Shown: positions 38,301 through 53,300 of the stretch, one piece after another | Numbering within the stretch: position 1 is the first letter of the stretch | Layout: each line of letters begins with the position of its first letter | Assembly: GCA_028554795.2 (NCBI GenBank) | Contig: JAPYKE020000261.1 | Span: forward strand, 44,271-108,270 | Direction: 5' to 3' | From: Sinohyriopsis cumingii | Taxonomy: Eukaryota > Mollusca > Bivalvia > Unionida > Unionidae | DNA length: 64,000 bases | Position numbers and translations under genes: made by a program | The notes under the pieces: model-generated | Seen by the model: only the letters and a program-made list of their open reading frames with translations | Told to the model about the DNA's origin: nothing | Database searches by the model: none

Positions 38301-41300
38301 ACTATGGGTTATAGAGTATACAGCTTGGCCTTACTTCAAATGTGCACCTTTCAAAAAAGTGCTAGCTCTACTTGGTCATTTTCACTTCCTGAACTTCAGA
38401 GGTCATTTGTATAAAAAAGAGCCGATAACTTTTTTTACATTTTATATATTTGGTAATTCATTCATTGCACTTTCAGAAGCTGGTATTGTCTAGTCTGGCA
38501 AAATTCATTTTCCCTATTTTAATAGCTGCTATGTATAGTGTACTTTAGACTAATTCAGACTGATTTTTTAACACAAGGGAGCAGTCATTTTAGTTAGCAG
38601 TGTGCTTAAATCATGTAAAATTTCCAAAAGTACAATATCCAAAAGAAATATCATCCACATTACATTAATGTAGCATAGAGGTATGCAAACATTCTCTCCA
38701 CTGTGCATGTTTTAAATGCGAACTACTTCACCTTACATACGTCACTCTCTCAAAAGTACTTATTATCTGGTGAGCGCCACCATAAAGAAGATGTAGGTAT
38801 TATTTTTTATGATTTAATTATGTTTATATGGCTGAAACATTTAAGTCGCAAGCATCAAAACAATCCTTATGAATAATTCTCCTGCTTTTTTCCCCACAGA
38901 ACAGTATTTATGAGTGTCAGAGTCTCTAACAAGTCCAGCCTCCGCCCCCCCATGATAAAAGTGAGCGATTTTAAGAATGCACATTACATTTTGTAAACAT
39001 AGCAACCAATGTTATGCTGAATGATAGGAACATGAAACTAGCCAGAATTATTTCTGAGATATCAACAATGAATTTTACAATTAGAAAAGGGAGGTAACTC
39101 ATCAGCTTCATAAAGGTCAAAGGTCAAAGTGTAAAATATTTGCCTATTGTTTAATATGGAAGAAGCGAATTCACTTTCTCATCATTTATTTTTTTATTTC
39201 ATTGCAAATAAATGAAAAGAAACATTTTCACCATATATTTCTGTCACTTATTGCAACAGTTTTAAATTTAAGTTGACTCTATTCCTATATTCTAAGTCTT
39301 CTAATTTCCCCATAATTAAGGTCACTACTCACACAAACATACCTCATGGCAAATTATGTAAGCAAGAGAAAAATGATCATAATTAGCTTATTTTCATGCT
39401 TAAACACAATATGAATGTACCATTTTATTCAGAACATCATACATAATTATATGAAAATAAAAAAAAATAATTGCAAACATTTTTTTATTTTCTTTAAGGT
39501 GGCGCTATACAGTTTCGCATTTTGCATAGGGTTAGGAATTTAAAGAAAAAGAATGTCCCCGGCTTTCCTCACTGGTTATACTGGCTATTTAAAAAAGACC
39601 TTGTATATCTTAGGTATAATGCAAAGAACCTTTAATTCCCTTTATTTTGGTGTATGATTGATGGGTGTACTATGGGTTATAGAGTATACAGCTTGGCCTT
39701 ACTTCAAATGTGCACCTTTCAAAAAAGTGCTAGCTCTACTTGGTCATTTTCACTTCCTGAACTTCAGAGGTCATTTGTATAAAAAAGAGCCGATAACTTT
39801 TTTTACATTTTATATATTTGGTAATTCATTCATTGCACTTTCAGAAGCTGGTATTGTCTAGTCTGGCAAAATTCATTTTCCCTATTTTAATAGCTGCTAT
39901 GTATAGTGTACTTTAGACTAATTCAGACTGATTTTTTAACACAAGGGAGCAGTCATTTTAGTTAGCAGTGTGCTTAAATCATGTAAAATTTCCAAAAGTA
40001 CAATATCCAAAAGAAATATCATCCACATTACATTAATGTAGCATAGAGGTATGCAAACATTCTCTCCACTGTGCATGTTTTAAATGCGAACTACTTCACC
40101 TTACATACGTCACTCTCTCAAAAGTACTTATTATCTGGTGAGCGCCACCATAAAGAAGATGTAGGTATTATTTTTTATGATTTAATTATGTTTATATGGC
40201 TGAAACATTTAAGTCGCAAGCATCAAAACAATCCTTATGAATAATTCTCCTGCTTTTTTCCCCACAGAACAGTATTTATGAGTGTCAGAGTCTCTAACAA
40301 GTCCAGCCTCCGCCCCCCCATGATAAAAGTGAGCGATTTTAAGAATGCACATTACATTTTGTAAACATAGCAACCAATGTTATGCTGAATGATAGGAACA
40401 TGAAACTAGCCAGAATTATTTCTGAGATATCAACAATGAATTTTACAATTAGAAAAGGGAGGTAACTCATCAGCTTCATAAAGGTCAAAGGTCAAAGTGT
40501 AAAATATTTGCCTATTGTTTAATATGGAAGAAGCGAATTCACTTTCTCATCATTTATTTTTTTATTTCATTGCAAATAAATGAAAAGAAACATTTTCACC
40601 ATATATTTCTGTCACTTATTGCAACAGTTTTAAATTTAAGTTGACTCTATTCCTATATTCTAAGTCTTCTAATTTCCCCATAATTAAGGTCACTACTCAC
40701 ACAAACATACCTCATGGCAAATTATGTAAGCAAGAGAAAAATGATCATAATTAGCTTATTTTCATGCTTAAACACAATATGAATGTACCATTTTATTCAG
40801 AACATCATACATAATTATATGAAAATAAAAAAAAATAATTGCAAACATTTTTTTATTTTCTTTAAGGTGGCGCTATACAGTTTCGCATTTTGCATAGGGT
40901 TAGGAATTTAAAGAAAAAGAATGTCCCCGGCTTTCCTCACTGGTTATACTGGCTATTTAAAAAAGACCTTGTATATCTTAGGTATAATGCAAAGAACCTT
41001 TAATTCCCTTTATTTTGGTGTATGATTGATGGGTGTACTATGGGTTATAGAGTATACAGCTTGGCCTTACTTCAAATGTGCACCTTTCAAAAAAGTGCTA
41101 GCTCTACTTGGTCATTTTCACTTCCTGAACTTCAGAGGTCATTTGTATAAAAAAGAGCCGATAACTTTTTTTACATTTTATATATTTGGTAATTCATTCA
41201 TTGCACTTTCAGAAGCTGGTATTGTCTAGTCTGGCAAAATTCATTTTCCCTATTTTAATAGCTGCTATGTATAGTGTACTTTAGACTAATTCAGACTGAT

Positions 41301-44300
41301 TTTTTAACACAAGGGAGCAGTCATTTTAGTTAGCAGTGTGCTTAAATCATGTAAAATTTCCAAAAGTACAATATCCAAAAGAAATATCATCCACATTACA
41401 TTAATGTAGCATAGAGGTATGCAAACATTCTCTCCACTGTGCATGTTTTAAATGCGAACTACTTCACCTTACATACGTCACTCTCTCAAAAGTACTTATT
41501 ATCTGGTGAGCGCCACCATAAAGAAGATGTAGGTATTATTTTTTATGATTTAATTATGTTTATATGGCTGAAACATTTAAGTCGCAAGCATCAAAACAAT
41601 CCTTATGAATAATTCTCCTGCTTTTTTCCCCACAGAACAGTATTTATGAGTGTCAGAGTCTCTAACAAGTCCAGCCTCCGCCCCCCCATGATAAAAGTGA
41701 GCGATTTTAAGAATGCACATTACATTTTGTAAACATAGCAACCAATGTTATGCTGAATGATAGGAACATGAAACTAGCCAGAATTATTTCTGAGATATCA
41801 ACAATGAATTTTACAATTAGAAAAGGGAGGTAACTCATCAGCTTCATAAAGGTCAAAGGTCAAAGTGTAAAATATTTGCCTATTGTTTAATATGGAAGAA
41901 GCGAATTCACTTTCTCATCATTTATTTTTTTATTTCATTGCAAATAAATGAAAAGAAACATTTTCACCATATATTTCTGTCACTTATTGCAACAGTTTTA
42001 AATTTAAGTTGACTCTATTCCTATATTCTAAGTCTTCTAATTTCCCCATAATTAAGGTCACTACTCACACAAACATACCTCATGGCAAATTATGTAAGCA
42101 AGAGAAAAATGATCATAATTAGCTTATTTTCATGCTTAAACACAATATGAATGTACCATTTTATTCAGAACATCATACATAATTATATGAAAATAAAAAA
42201 AAATAATTGCAAACATTTTTTTATTTTCTTTAAGGTGGCGCTATACAGTTTCGCATTTTGCATAGGGTTAGGAATTTAAAGAAAAAGAATGTCCCCGGCT
42301 TTCCTCACTGGTTATACTGGCTATTTAAAAAAGACCTTGTATATCTTAGGTATAATGCAAAGAACCTTTAATTCCCTTTATTTTGGTGTATGATTGATGG
42401 GTGTACTATGGGTTATAGAGTATACAGCTTGGCCTTACTTCAAATGTGCACCTTTCAAAAAAGTGCTAGCTCTACTTGGTCATTTTCACTTCCTGAACTT
42501 CAGAGGTCATTTGTATAAAAAAGAGCCGATAACTTTTTTTACATTTTATATATTTGGTAATTCATTCATTGCACTTTCAGAAGCTGGTATTGTCTAGTCT
42601 GGCAAAATTCATTTTCCCTATTTTAATAGCTGCTATGTATAGTGTACTTTAGACTAATTCAGACTGATTTTTTAACACAAGGGAGCAGTCATTTTAGTTA
42701 GCAGTGTGCTTAAATCATGTAAAATTTCCAAAAGTACAATATCCAAAAGAAATATCATCCACATTACATTAATGTAGCATAGAGGTATGCAAACATTCTC
42801 TCCACTGTGCATGTTTTAAATGCGAACTACTTCACCTTACATACGTCACTCTCTCAAAAGTACTTATTATCTGGTGAGCGCCACCATAAAGAAGATGTAG
42901 GTATTATTTTTTATGATTTAATTATGTTTATATGGCTGAAACATTTAAGTCGCAAGCATCAAAACAATCCTTATGAATAATTCTCCTGCTTTTTTCCCCA
43001 CAGAACAGTATTTATGAGTGTCAGAGTCTCTAACAAGTCCAGCCTCCGCCCCCCCATGATAAAAGTGAGCGATTTTAAGAATGCACATTACATTTTGTAA
43101 ACATAGCAACCAATGTTATGCTGAATGATAGGAACATGAAACTAGCCAGAATTATTTCTGAGATATCAACAATGAATTTTACAATTAGAAAAGGGAGGTA
43201 ACTCATCAGCTTCATAAAGGTCAAAGGTCAAAGTGTAAAATATTTGCCTATTGTTTAATATGGAAGAAGCGAATTCACTTTCTCATCATTTATTTTTTTA
43301 TTTCATTGCAAATAAATGAAAAGAAACATTTTCACCATATATTTCTGTCACTTATTGCAACAGTTTTAAATTTAAGTTGACTCTATTCCTATATTCTAAG
43401 TCTTCTAATTTCCCCATAATTAAGGTCACTACTCACACAAACATACCTCATGGCAAATTATGTAAGCAAGAGAAAAATGATCATAATTAGCTTATTTTCA
43501 TGCTTAAACACAATATGAATGTACCATTTTATTCAGAACATCATACATAATTATATGAAAATAAAAAAAAATAATTGCAAACATTTTTTTATTTTCTTTA
43601 AGGTGGCGCTATACAGTTTCGCATTTTGCATAGGGTTAGGAATTTAAAGAAAAAGAATGTCCCCGGCTTTCCTCACTGGTTATACTGGCTATTTAAAAAA
43701 GACCTTGTATATCTTAGGTATAATGCAAAGAACCTTTAATTCCCTTTATTTTGGTGTATGATTGATGGGTGTACTATGGGTTATAGAGTATACAGCTTGG
43801 CCTTACTTCAAATGTGCACCTTTCAAAAAAGTGCTAGCTCTACTTGGTCATTTTCACTTCCTGAACTTCAGAGGTCATTTGTATAAAAAAGAGCCGATAA
43901 CTTTTTTTACATTTTATATATTTGGTAATTCATTCATTGCACTTTCAGAAGCTGGTATTGTCTAGTCTGGCAAAATTCATTTTCCCTATTTTAATAGCTG
44001 CTATGTATAGTGTACTTTAGACTAATTCAGACTGATTTTTTAACACAAGGGAGCAGTCATTTTAGTTAGCAGTGTGCTTAAATCATGTAAAATTTCCAAA
44101 AGTACAATATCCAAAAGAAATATCATCCACATTACATTAATGTAGCATAGAGGTATGCAAACATTCTCTCCACTGTGCATGTTTTAAATGCGAACTACTT
44201 CACCTTACATACGTCACTCTCTCAAAAGTACTTATTATCTGGTGAGCGCCACCATAAAGAAGATGTAGGTATTATTTTTTATGATTTAATTATGTTTATA

Positions 44301-47300
44301 TGGCTGAAACATTTAAGTCGCAAGCATCAAAACAATCCTTATGAATAATTCTCCTGCTTTTTTCCCCACAGAACAGTATTTATGAGTGTCAGAGTCTCTA
44401 ACAAGTCCAGCCTCCGCCCCCCCATGATAAAAGTGAGCGATTTTAAGAATGCACATTACATTTTGTAAACATAGCAACCAATGTTATGCTGAATGATAGG
44501 AACATGAAACTAGCCAGAATTATTTCTGAGATATCAACAATGAATTTTACAATTAGAAAAGGGAGGTAACTCATCAGCTTCATAAAGGTCAAAGGTCAAA
44601 GTGTAAAATATTTGCCTATTGTTTAATATGGAAGAAGCGAATTCACTTTCTCATCATTTATTTTTTTATTTCATTGCAAATAAATGAAAAGAAACATTTT
44701 CACCATATATTTCTGTCACTTATTGCAACAGTTTTAAATTTAAGTTGACTCTATTCCTATATTCTAAGTCTTCTAATTTCCCCATAATTAAGGTCACTAC
44801 TCACACAAACATACCTCATGGCAAATTATGTAAGCAAGAGAAAAATGATCATAATTAGCTTATTTTCATGCTTAAACACAATATGAATGTACCATTTTAT
44901 TCAGAACATCATACATAATTATATGAAAATAAAAAAAAATAATTGCAAACATTTTTTTATTTTCTTTAAGGTGGCGCTATACAGTTTCGCATTTTGCATA
45001 GGGTTAGGAATTTAAAGAAAAAGAATGTCCCCGGCTTTCCTCACTGGTTATACTGGCTATTTAAAAAAGACCTTGTATATCTTAGGTATAATGCAAAGAA
45101 CCTTTAATTCCCTTTATTTTGGTGTATGATTGATGGGTGTACTATGGGTTATAGAGTATACAGCTTGGCCTTACTTCAAATGTGCACCTTTCAAAAAAGT
45201 GCTAGCTCTACTTGGTCATTTTCACTTCCTGAACTTCAGAGGTCATTTGTATAAAAAAGAGCCGATAACTTTTTTTACATTTTATATATTTGGTAATTCA
45301 TTCATTGCACTTTCAGAAGCTGGTATTGTCTAGTCTGGCAAAATTCATTTTCCCTATTTTAATAGCTGCTATGTATAGTGTACTTTAGACTAATTCAGAC
45401 TGATTTTTTAACACAAGGGAGCAGTCATTTTAGTTAGCAGTGTGCTTAAATCATGTAAAATTTCCAAAAGTACAATATCCAAAAGAAATATCATCCACAT
45501 TACATTAATGTAGCATAGAGGTATGCAAACATTCTCTCCACTGTGCATGTTTTAAATGCGAACTACTTCACCTTACATACGTCACTCTCTCAAAAGTACT
45601 TATTATCTGGTGAGCGCCACCATAAAGAAGATGTAGGTATTATTTTTTATGATTTAATTATGTTTATATGGCTGAAACATTTAAGTCGCAAGCATCAAAA
45701 CAATCCTTATGAATAATTCTCCTGCTTTTTTCCCCACAGAACAGTATTTATGAGTGTCAGAGTCTCTAACAAGTCCAGCCTCCGCCCCCCCATGATAAAA
45801 GTGAGCGATTTTAAGAATGCACATTACATTTTGTAAACATAGCAACCAATGTTATGCTGAATGATAGGAACATGAAACTAGCCAGAATTATTTCTGAGAT
45901 ATCAACAATGAATTTTACAATTAGAAAAGGGAGGTAACTCATCAGCTTCATAAAGGTCAAAGGTCAAAGTGTAAAATATTTGCCTATTGTTTAATATGGA
46001 AGAAGCGAATTCACTTTCTCATCATTTATTTTTTTATTTCATTGCAAATAAATGAAAAGAAACATTTTCACCATATATTTCTGTCACTTATTGCAACAGT
46101 TTTAAATTTAAGTTGACTCTATTCCTATATTCTAAGTCTTCTAATTTCCCCATAATTAAGGTCACTACTCACACAAACATACCTCATGGCAAATTATGTA
46201 AGCAAGAGAAAAATGATCATAATTAGCTTATTTTCATGCTTAAACACAATATGAATGTACCATTTTATTCAGAACATCATACATAATTATATGAAAATAA
46301 AAAAAAATAATTGCAAACATTTTTTTATTTTCTTTAAGGTGGCGCTATACAGTTTCGCATTTTGCATAGGGTTAGGAATTTAAAGAAAAAGAATGTCCCC
46401 GGCTTTCCTCACTGGTTATACTGGCTATTTAAAAAAGACCTTGTATATCTTAGGTATAATGCAAAGAACCTTTAATTCCCTTTATTTTGGTGTATGATTG
46501 ATGGGTGTACTATGGGTTATAGAGTATACAGCTTGGCCTTACTTCAAATGTGCACCTTTCAAAAAAGTGCTAGCTCTACTTGGTCATTTTCACTTCCTGA
46601 ACTTCAGAGGTCATTTGTATAAAAAAGAGCCGATAACTTTTTTTACATTTTATATATTTGGTAATTCATTCATTGCACTTTCAGAAGCTGGTATTGTCTA
46701 GTCTGGCAAAATTCATTTTCCCTATTTTAATAGCTGCTATGTATAGTGTACTTTAGACTAATTCAGACTGATTTTTTAACACAAGGGAGCAGTCATTTTA
46801 GTTAGCAGTGTGCTTAAATCATGTAAAATTTCCAAAAGTACAATATCCAAAAGAAATATCATCCACATTACATTAATGTAGCATAGAGGTATGCAAACAT
46901 TCTCTCCACTGTGCATGTTTTAAATGCGAACTACTTCACCTTACATACGTCACTCTCTCAAAAGTACTTATTATCTGGTGAGCGCCACCATAAAGAAGAT
47001 GTAGGTATTATTTTTTATGATTTAATTATGTTTATATGGCTGAAACATTTAAGTCGCAAGCATCAAAACAATCCTTATGAATAATTCTCCTGCTTTTTTC
47101 CCCACAGAACAGTATTTATGAGTGTCAGAGTCTCTAACAAGTCCAGCCTCCGCCCCCCCATGATAAAAGTGAGCGATTTTAAGAATGCACATTACATTTT
47201 GTAAACATAGCAACCAATGTTATGCTGAATGATAGGAACATGAAACTAGCCAGAATTATTTCTGAGATATCAACAATGAATTTTACAATTAGAAAAGGGA

Positions 47301-50300
47301 GGTAACTCATCAGCTTCATAAAGGTCAAAGGTCAAAGTGTAAAATATTTGCCTATTGTTTAATATGGAAGAAGCGAATTCACTTTCTCATCATTTATTTT
47401 TTTATTTCATTGCAAATAAATGAAAAGAAACATTTTCACCATATATTTCTGTCACTTATTGCAACAGTTTTAAATTTAAGTTGACTCTATTCCTATATTC
47501 TAAGTCTTCTAATTTCCCCATAATTAAGGTCACTACTCACACAAACATACCTCATGGCAAATTATGTAAGCAAGAGAAAAATGATCATAATTAGCTTATT
47601 TTCATGCTTAAACACAATATGAATGTACCATTTTATTCAGAACATCATACATAATTATATGAAAATAAAAAAAAATAATTGCAAACATTTTTTTATTTTC
47701 TTTAAGGTGGCGCTATACAGTTTCGCATTTTGCATAGGGTTAGGAATTTAAAGAAAAAGAATGTCCCCGGCTTTCCTCACTGGTTATACTGGCTATTTAA
47801 AAAAGACCTTGTATATCTTAGGTATAATGCAAAGAACCTTTAATTCCCTTTATTTTGGTGTATGATTGATGGGTGTACTATGGGTTATAGAGTATACAGC
47901 TTGGCCTTACTTCAAATGTGCACCTTTCAAAAAAGTGCTAGCTCTACTTGGTCATTTTCACTTCCTGAACTTCAGAGGTCATTTGTATAAAAAAGAGCCG
48001 ATAACTTTTTTTACATTTTATATATTTGGTAATTCATTCATTGCACTTTCAGAAGCTGGTATTGTCTAGTCTGGCAAAATTCATTTTCCCTATTTTAATA
48101 GCTGCTATGTATAGTGTACTTTAGACTAATTCAGACTGATTTTTTAACACAAGGGAGCAGTCATTTTAGTTAGCAGTGTGCTTAAATCATGTAAAATTTC
48201 CAAAAGTACAATATCCAAAAGAAATATCATCCACATTACATTAATGTAGCATAGAGGTATGCAAACATTCTCTCCACTGTGCATGTTTTAAATGCGAACT
48301 ACTTCACCTTACATACGTCACTCTCTCAAAAGTACTTATTATCTGGTGAGCGCCACCATAAAGAAGATGTAGGTATTATTTTTTATGATTTAATTATGTT
48401 TATATGGCTGAAACATTTAAGTCGCAAGCATCAAAACAATCCTTATGAATAATTCTCCTGCTTTTTTCCCCACAGAACAGTATTTATGAGTGTCAGAGTC
48501 TCTAACAAGTCCAGCCTCCGCCCCCCCATGATAAAAGTGAGCGATTTTAAGAATGCACATTACATTTTGTAAACATAGCAACCAATGTTATGCTGAATGA
48601 TAGGAACATGAAACTAGCCAGAATTATTTCTGAGATATCAACAATGAATTTTACAATTAGAAAAGGGAGGTAACTCATCAGCTTCATAAAGGTCAAAGGT
48701 CAAAGTGTAAAATATTTGCCTATTGTTTAATATGGAAGAAGCGAATTCACTTTCTCATCATTTATTTTTTTATTTCATTGCAAATAAATGAAAAGAAACA
48801 TTTTCACCATATATTTCTGTCACTTATTGCAACAGTTTTAAATTTAAGTTGACTCTATTCCTATATTCTAAGTCTTCTAATTTCCCCATAATTAAGGTCA
48901 CTACTCACACAAACATACCTCATGGCAAATTATGTAAGCAAGAGAAAAATGATCATAATTAGCTTATTTTCATGCTTAAACACAATATGAATGTACCATT
49001 TTATTCAGAACATCATACATAATTATATGAAAATAAAAAAAAATAATTGCAAACATTTTTTTATTTTCTTTAAGGTGGCGCTATACAGTTTCGCATTTTG
49101 CATAGGGTTAGGAATTTAAAGAAAAAGAATGTCCCCGGCTTTCCTCACTGGTTATACTGGCTATTTAAAAAAGACCTTGTATATCTTAGGTATAATGCAA
49201 AGAACCTTTAATTCCCTTTATTTTGGTGTATGATTGATGGGTGTACTATGGGTTATAGAGTATACAGCTTGGCCTTACTTCAAATGTGCACCTTTCAAAA
49301 AAGTGCTAGCTCTACTTGGTCATTTTCACTTCCTGAACTTCAGAGGTCATTTGTATAAAAAAGAGCCGATAACTTTTTTTACATTTTATATATTTGGTAA
49401 TTCATTCATTGCACTTTCAGAAGCTGGTATTGTCTAGTCTGGCAAAATTCATTTTCCCTATTTTAATAGCTGCTATGTATAGTGTACTTTAGACTAATTC
49501 AGACTGATTTTTTAACACAAGGGAGCAGTCATTTTAGTTAGCAGTGTGCTTAAATCATGTAAAATTTCCAAAAGTACAATATCCAAAAGAAATATCATCC
49601 ACATTACATTAATGTAGCATAGAGGTATGCAAACATTCTCTCCACTGTGCATGTTTTAAATGCGAACTACTTCACCTTACATACGTCACTCTCTCAAAAG
49701 TACTTATTATCTGGTGAGCGCCACCATAAAGAAGATGTAGGTATTATTTTTTATGATTTAATTATGTTTATATGGCTGAAACATTTAAGTCGCAAGCATC
49801 AAAACAATCCTTATGAATAATTCTCCTGCTTTTTTCCCCACAGAACAGTATTTATGAGTGTCAGAGTCTCTAACAAGTCCAGCCTCCGCCCCCCCATGAT
49901 AAAAGTGAGCGATTTTAAGAATGCACATTACATTTTGTAAACATAGCAACCAATGTTATGCTGAATGATAGGAACATGAAACTAGCCAGAATTATTTCTG
50001 AGATATCAACAATGAATTTTACAATTAGAAAAGGGAGGTAACTCATCAGCTTCATAAAGGTCAAAGGTCAAAGTGTAAAATATTTGCCTATTGTTTAATA
50101 TGGAAGAAGCGAATTCACTTTCTCATCATTTATTTTTTTATTTCATTGCAAATAAATGAAAAGAAACATTTTCACCATATATTTCTGTCACTTATTGCAA
50201 CAGTTTTAAATTTAAGTTGACTCTATTCCTATATTCTAAGTCTTCTAATTTCCCCATAATTAAGGTCACTACTCACACAAACATACCTCATGGCAAATTA

Positions 50301-53300
50301 TGTAAGCAAGAGAAAAATGATCATAATTAGCTTATTTTCATGCTTAAACACAATATGAATGTACCATTTTATTCAGAACATCATACATAATTATATGAAA
50401 ATAAAAAAAAATAATTGCAAACATTTTTTTATTTTCTTTAAGGTGGCGCTATACAGTTTCGCATTTTGCATAGGGTTAGGAATTTAAAGAAAAAGAATGT
50501 CCCCGGCTTTCCTCACTGGTTATACTGGCTATTTAAAAAAGACCTTGTATATCTTAGGTATAATGCAAAGAACCTTTAATTCCCTTTATTTTGGTGTATG
50601 ATTGATGGGTGTACTATGGGTTATAGAGTATACAGCTTGGCCTTACTTCAAATGTGCACCTTTCAAAAAAGTGCTAGCTCTACTTGGTCATTTTCACTTC
50701 CTGAACTTCAGAGGTCATTTGTATAAAAAAGAGCTGATAACTTTTTTTACATTTTATATATTTGGTAATTCATTCATTGCACTTTCAGAAGCTGGTATTG
50801 TCTAGTCTGGCAAAATTCATTTTCCCTATTTTAATAGCTGCTATGTATAGTGTACTTTAGACTAATTCAGACTGATTTTTTAACACAAGGGAGCAGTCAT
50901 TTTAGTTAGCAGTGTGCTTAAATCATGTAAAATTTCCAAAAGTACAATATCCAAAAGAAATATCATCCACATTACATTAATGTAGCATAGAGGTATGCAA
51001 ACATTCTCTCCACTGTGCATGTTTTAAATGCGAACTACTTCACCTTACATACATCACTCTCTCAAAAGTACTTATTATCTGGTGAGCGCCACCATAAAGA
51101 AGATGTAGGTATTATTTTTTATGATTTAATTATGTTTATATGGCTGAAACATTTAAGTCGCAAGCATCAAAACAATCCTTATGAATAATTCTCCTGCTTT
51201 TTTCCCCACAGAACAGTATTTATGAGTGTCAGAGTCTCTAACAAGTCCAGCCTCCGCCCCCCCATGATAAAAGTGAGCGATTTTAAGAATGCACATTACA
51301 TTTTGTAAACATAGCAACCAATGTTATGCTGAATGATAGGAACATGAAACTAGCCAGAATTATTTCTGAGATATCAACAATGAATTTTACAATTAGAAAA
51401 GGGAGGTAACTCATCAGCTTCATAAAGGTCAAAGGTCAAAGTGTAAAATATTTGCCTATTGTTTAATATGGAAGAAGCGAATTCACTTTCTCATCATTTA
51501 TTTTTTTATTTCATTGCAAATAAATGAAAAGAAACATTTTCACCATATATTTCTGTCACTTATTGCAACAGTTTTAAATTTAAGTTGACTCTATTCCTAT
51601 ATTCTAAGTCTTCTAATTTCCCCATAATTAAGGTCACTACTCACACAAACATACCTCATGGCAAATTATGTAAGCAAGAGAAAAATGATCATAATTAGCT
51701 TATTTTCATGCTTAAACACAATATGAATGTACCATTTTATTCAGAACATCATACATAATTATATGAAAATAAAAAAAAATAATTGCAAACATTTTTTTAT
51801 TTTCTTTAAGGTGGCGCTATACAGTTTCGCATTTTGCATAGGGTTAGGAATTTAAAGAAAAAGAATGTCCCCGGCTTTCCTCACTGGTTATACTGGCTAT
51901 TTAAAAAAGACCTTGTATATCTTAGGTATAATGCAAAGAACCTTTAATTCCCTTTATTTTGGTGTATGATTGATGGGTGTACTATGGGTTATAGAGTATA
52001 CAGCTTGGCCTTACTTCAAATGTGCACCTTTCAAAAAAGTGCTAGCTCTACTTGGTCATTTTCACTTCCTGAACTTCAGAGGTCATTTGTATAAAAAAGA
52101 GCCGATAACTTTTTTTACATTTTATATATTTGGTAATTCATTCATTGCACTTTCAGAAGCTGGTATTGTCTAGTCTGGCAAAATTCATTTTCCCTATTTT
52201 AATAGCTGCTATGTATAGTGTACTTTAGACTAATTCAGACTGATTTTTTAACACAAGGGAGCAGTCATTTTAGTTAGCAGTGTGCTTAAATCATGTAAAA
52301 TTTCCAAAAGTACAATATCCAAAAGAAATATCATCCACATTACATTAATGTAGCATAGAGGTATGCAAACATTCTCTCCACTGTGCATGTTTTAAATGCG
52401 AACTACTTCACCTTACATACGTCACTCTCTCAAAAGTACTTATTATCTGGTGAGCGCCACCATAAAGAAGATGTAGGTATTATTTTTTATGATTTAATTA
52501 TGTTTATATGGCTGAAACATTTAAGTCGCAAGCATCAAAACAATCCTTATGAATAATTCTCCTGCTTTTTTCCCCACAGAACAGTATTTATGAGTGTCAG
52601 AGTCTCTAACAAGTCCAGCCTCCGCCCCCCCATGATAAAAGTGAGCGATTTTAAGAATGCACATTACATTTTGTAAACATAGCAACCAATGTTATGCTGA
52701 ATGATAGGAACATGAAACTAGCCAGAATTATTTCTGAGATATCAACAATGAATTTTACAATTAGAAAAGGGAGGTAACTCATCAGCTTCATAAAGGTCAA
52801 AGGTCAAAGTGTAAAATATTTGCCTATTGTTTAATATGGAAGAAGCGAATTCACTTTCTCATCATTTATTTTTTTATTTCATTGCAAATAAATGAAAAGA
52901 AACATTTTCACCATATATTTCTGTCACTTATTGCAACAGTTTTAAATTTAAGTTGACTCTATTCCTATATTCTAAGTCTTCTAATTTCCCCATAATTAAG
53001 GTCACTACTCACACAAACATACCTCATGGCAAATTATGTAAGCAAGAGAAAAATGATCATAATTAGCTTATTTTCATGCTTAAACACAATATGAATGTAC
53101 CATTTTATTCAGAACATCATACATAATTATATGAAAATAAAAAAAAATAATTGCAAACATTTTTTTATTTTCTTTAAGGTGGCGCTATACAGTTTCGCAT
53201 TTTGCATAGGGTTAGGAATTTAAAGAAAAAGAATGTCCCCGGCTTTCCTCACTGGTTATACTGGCTATTTAAAAAAGACCTTGTATATCTTAGGTATAAT

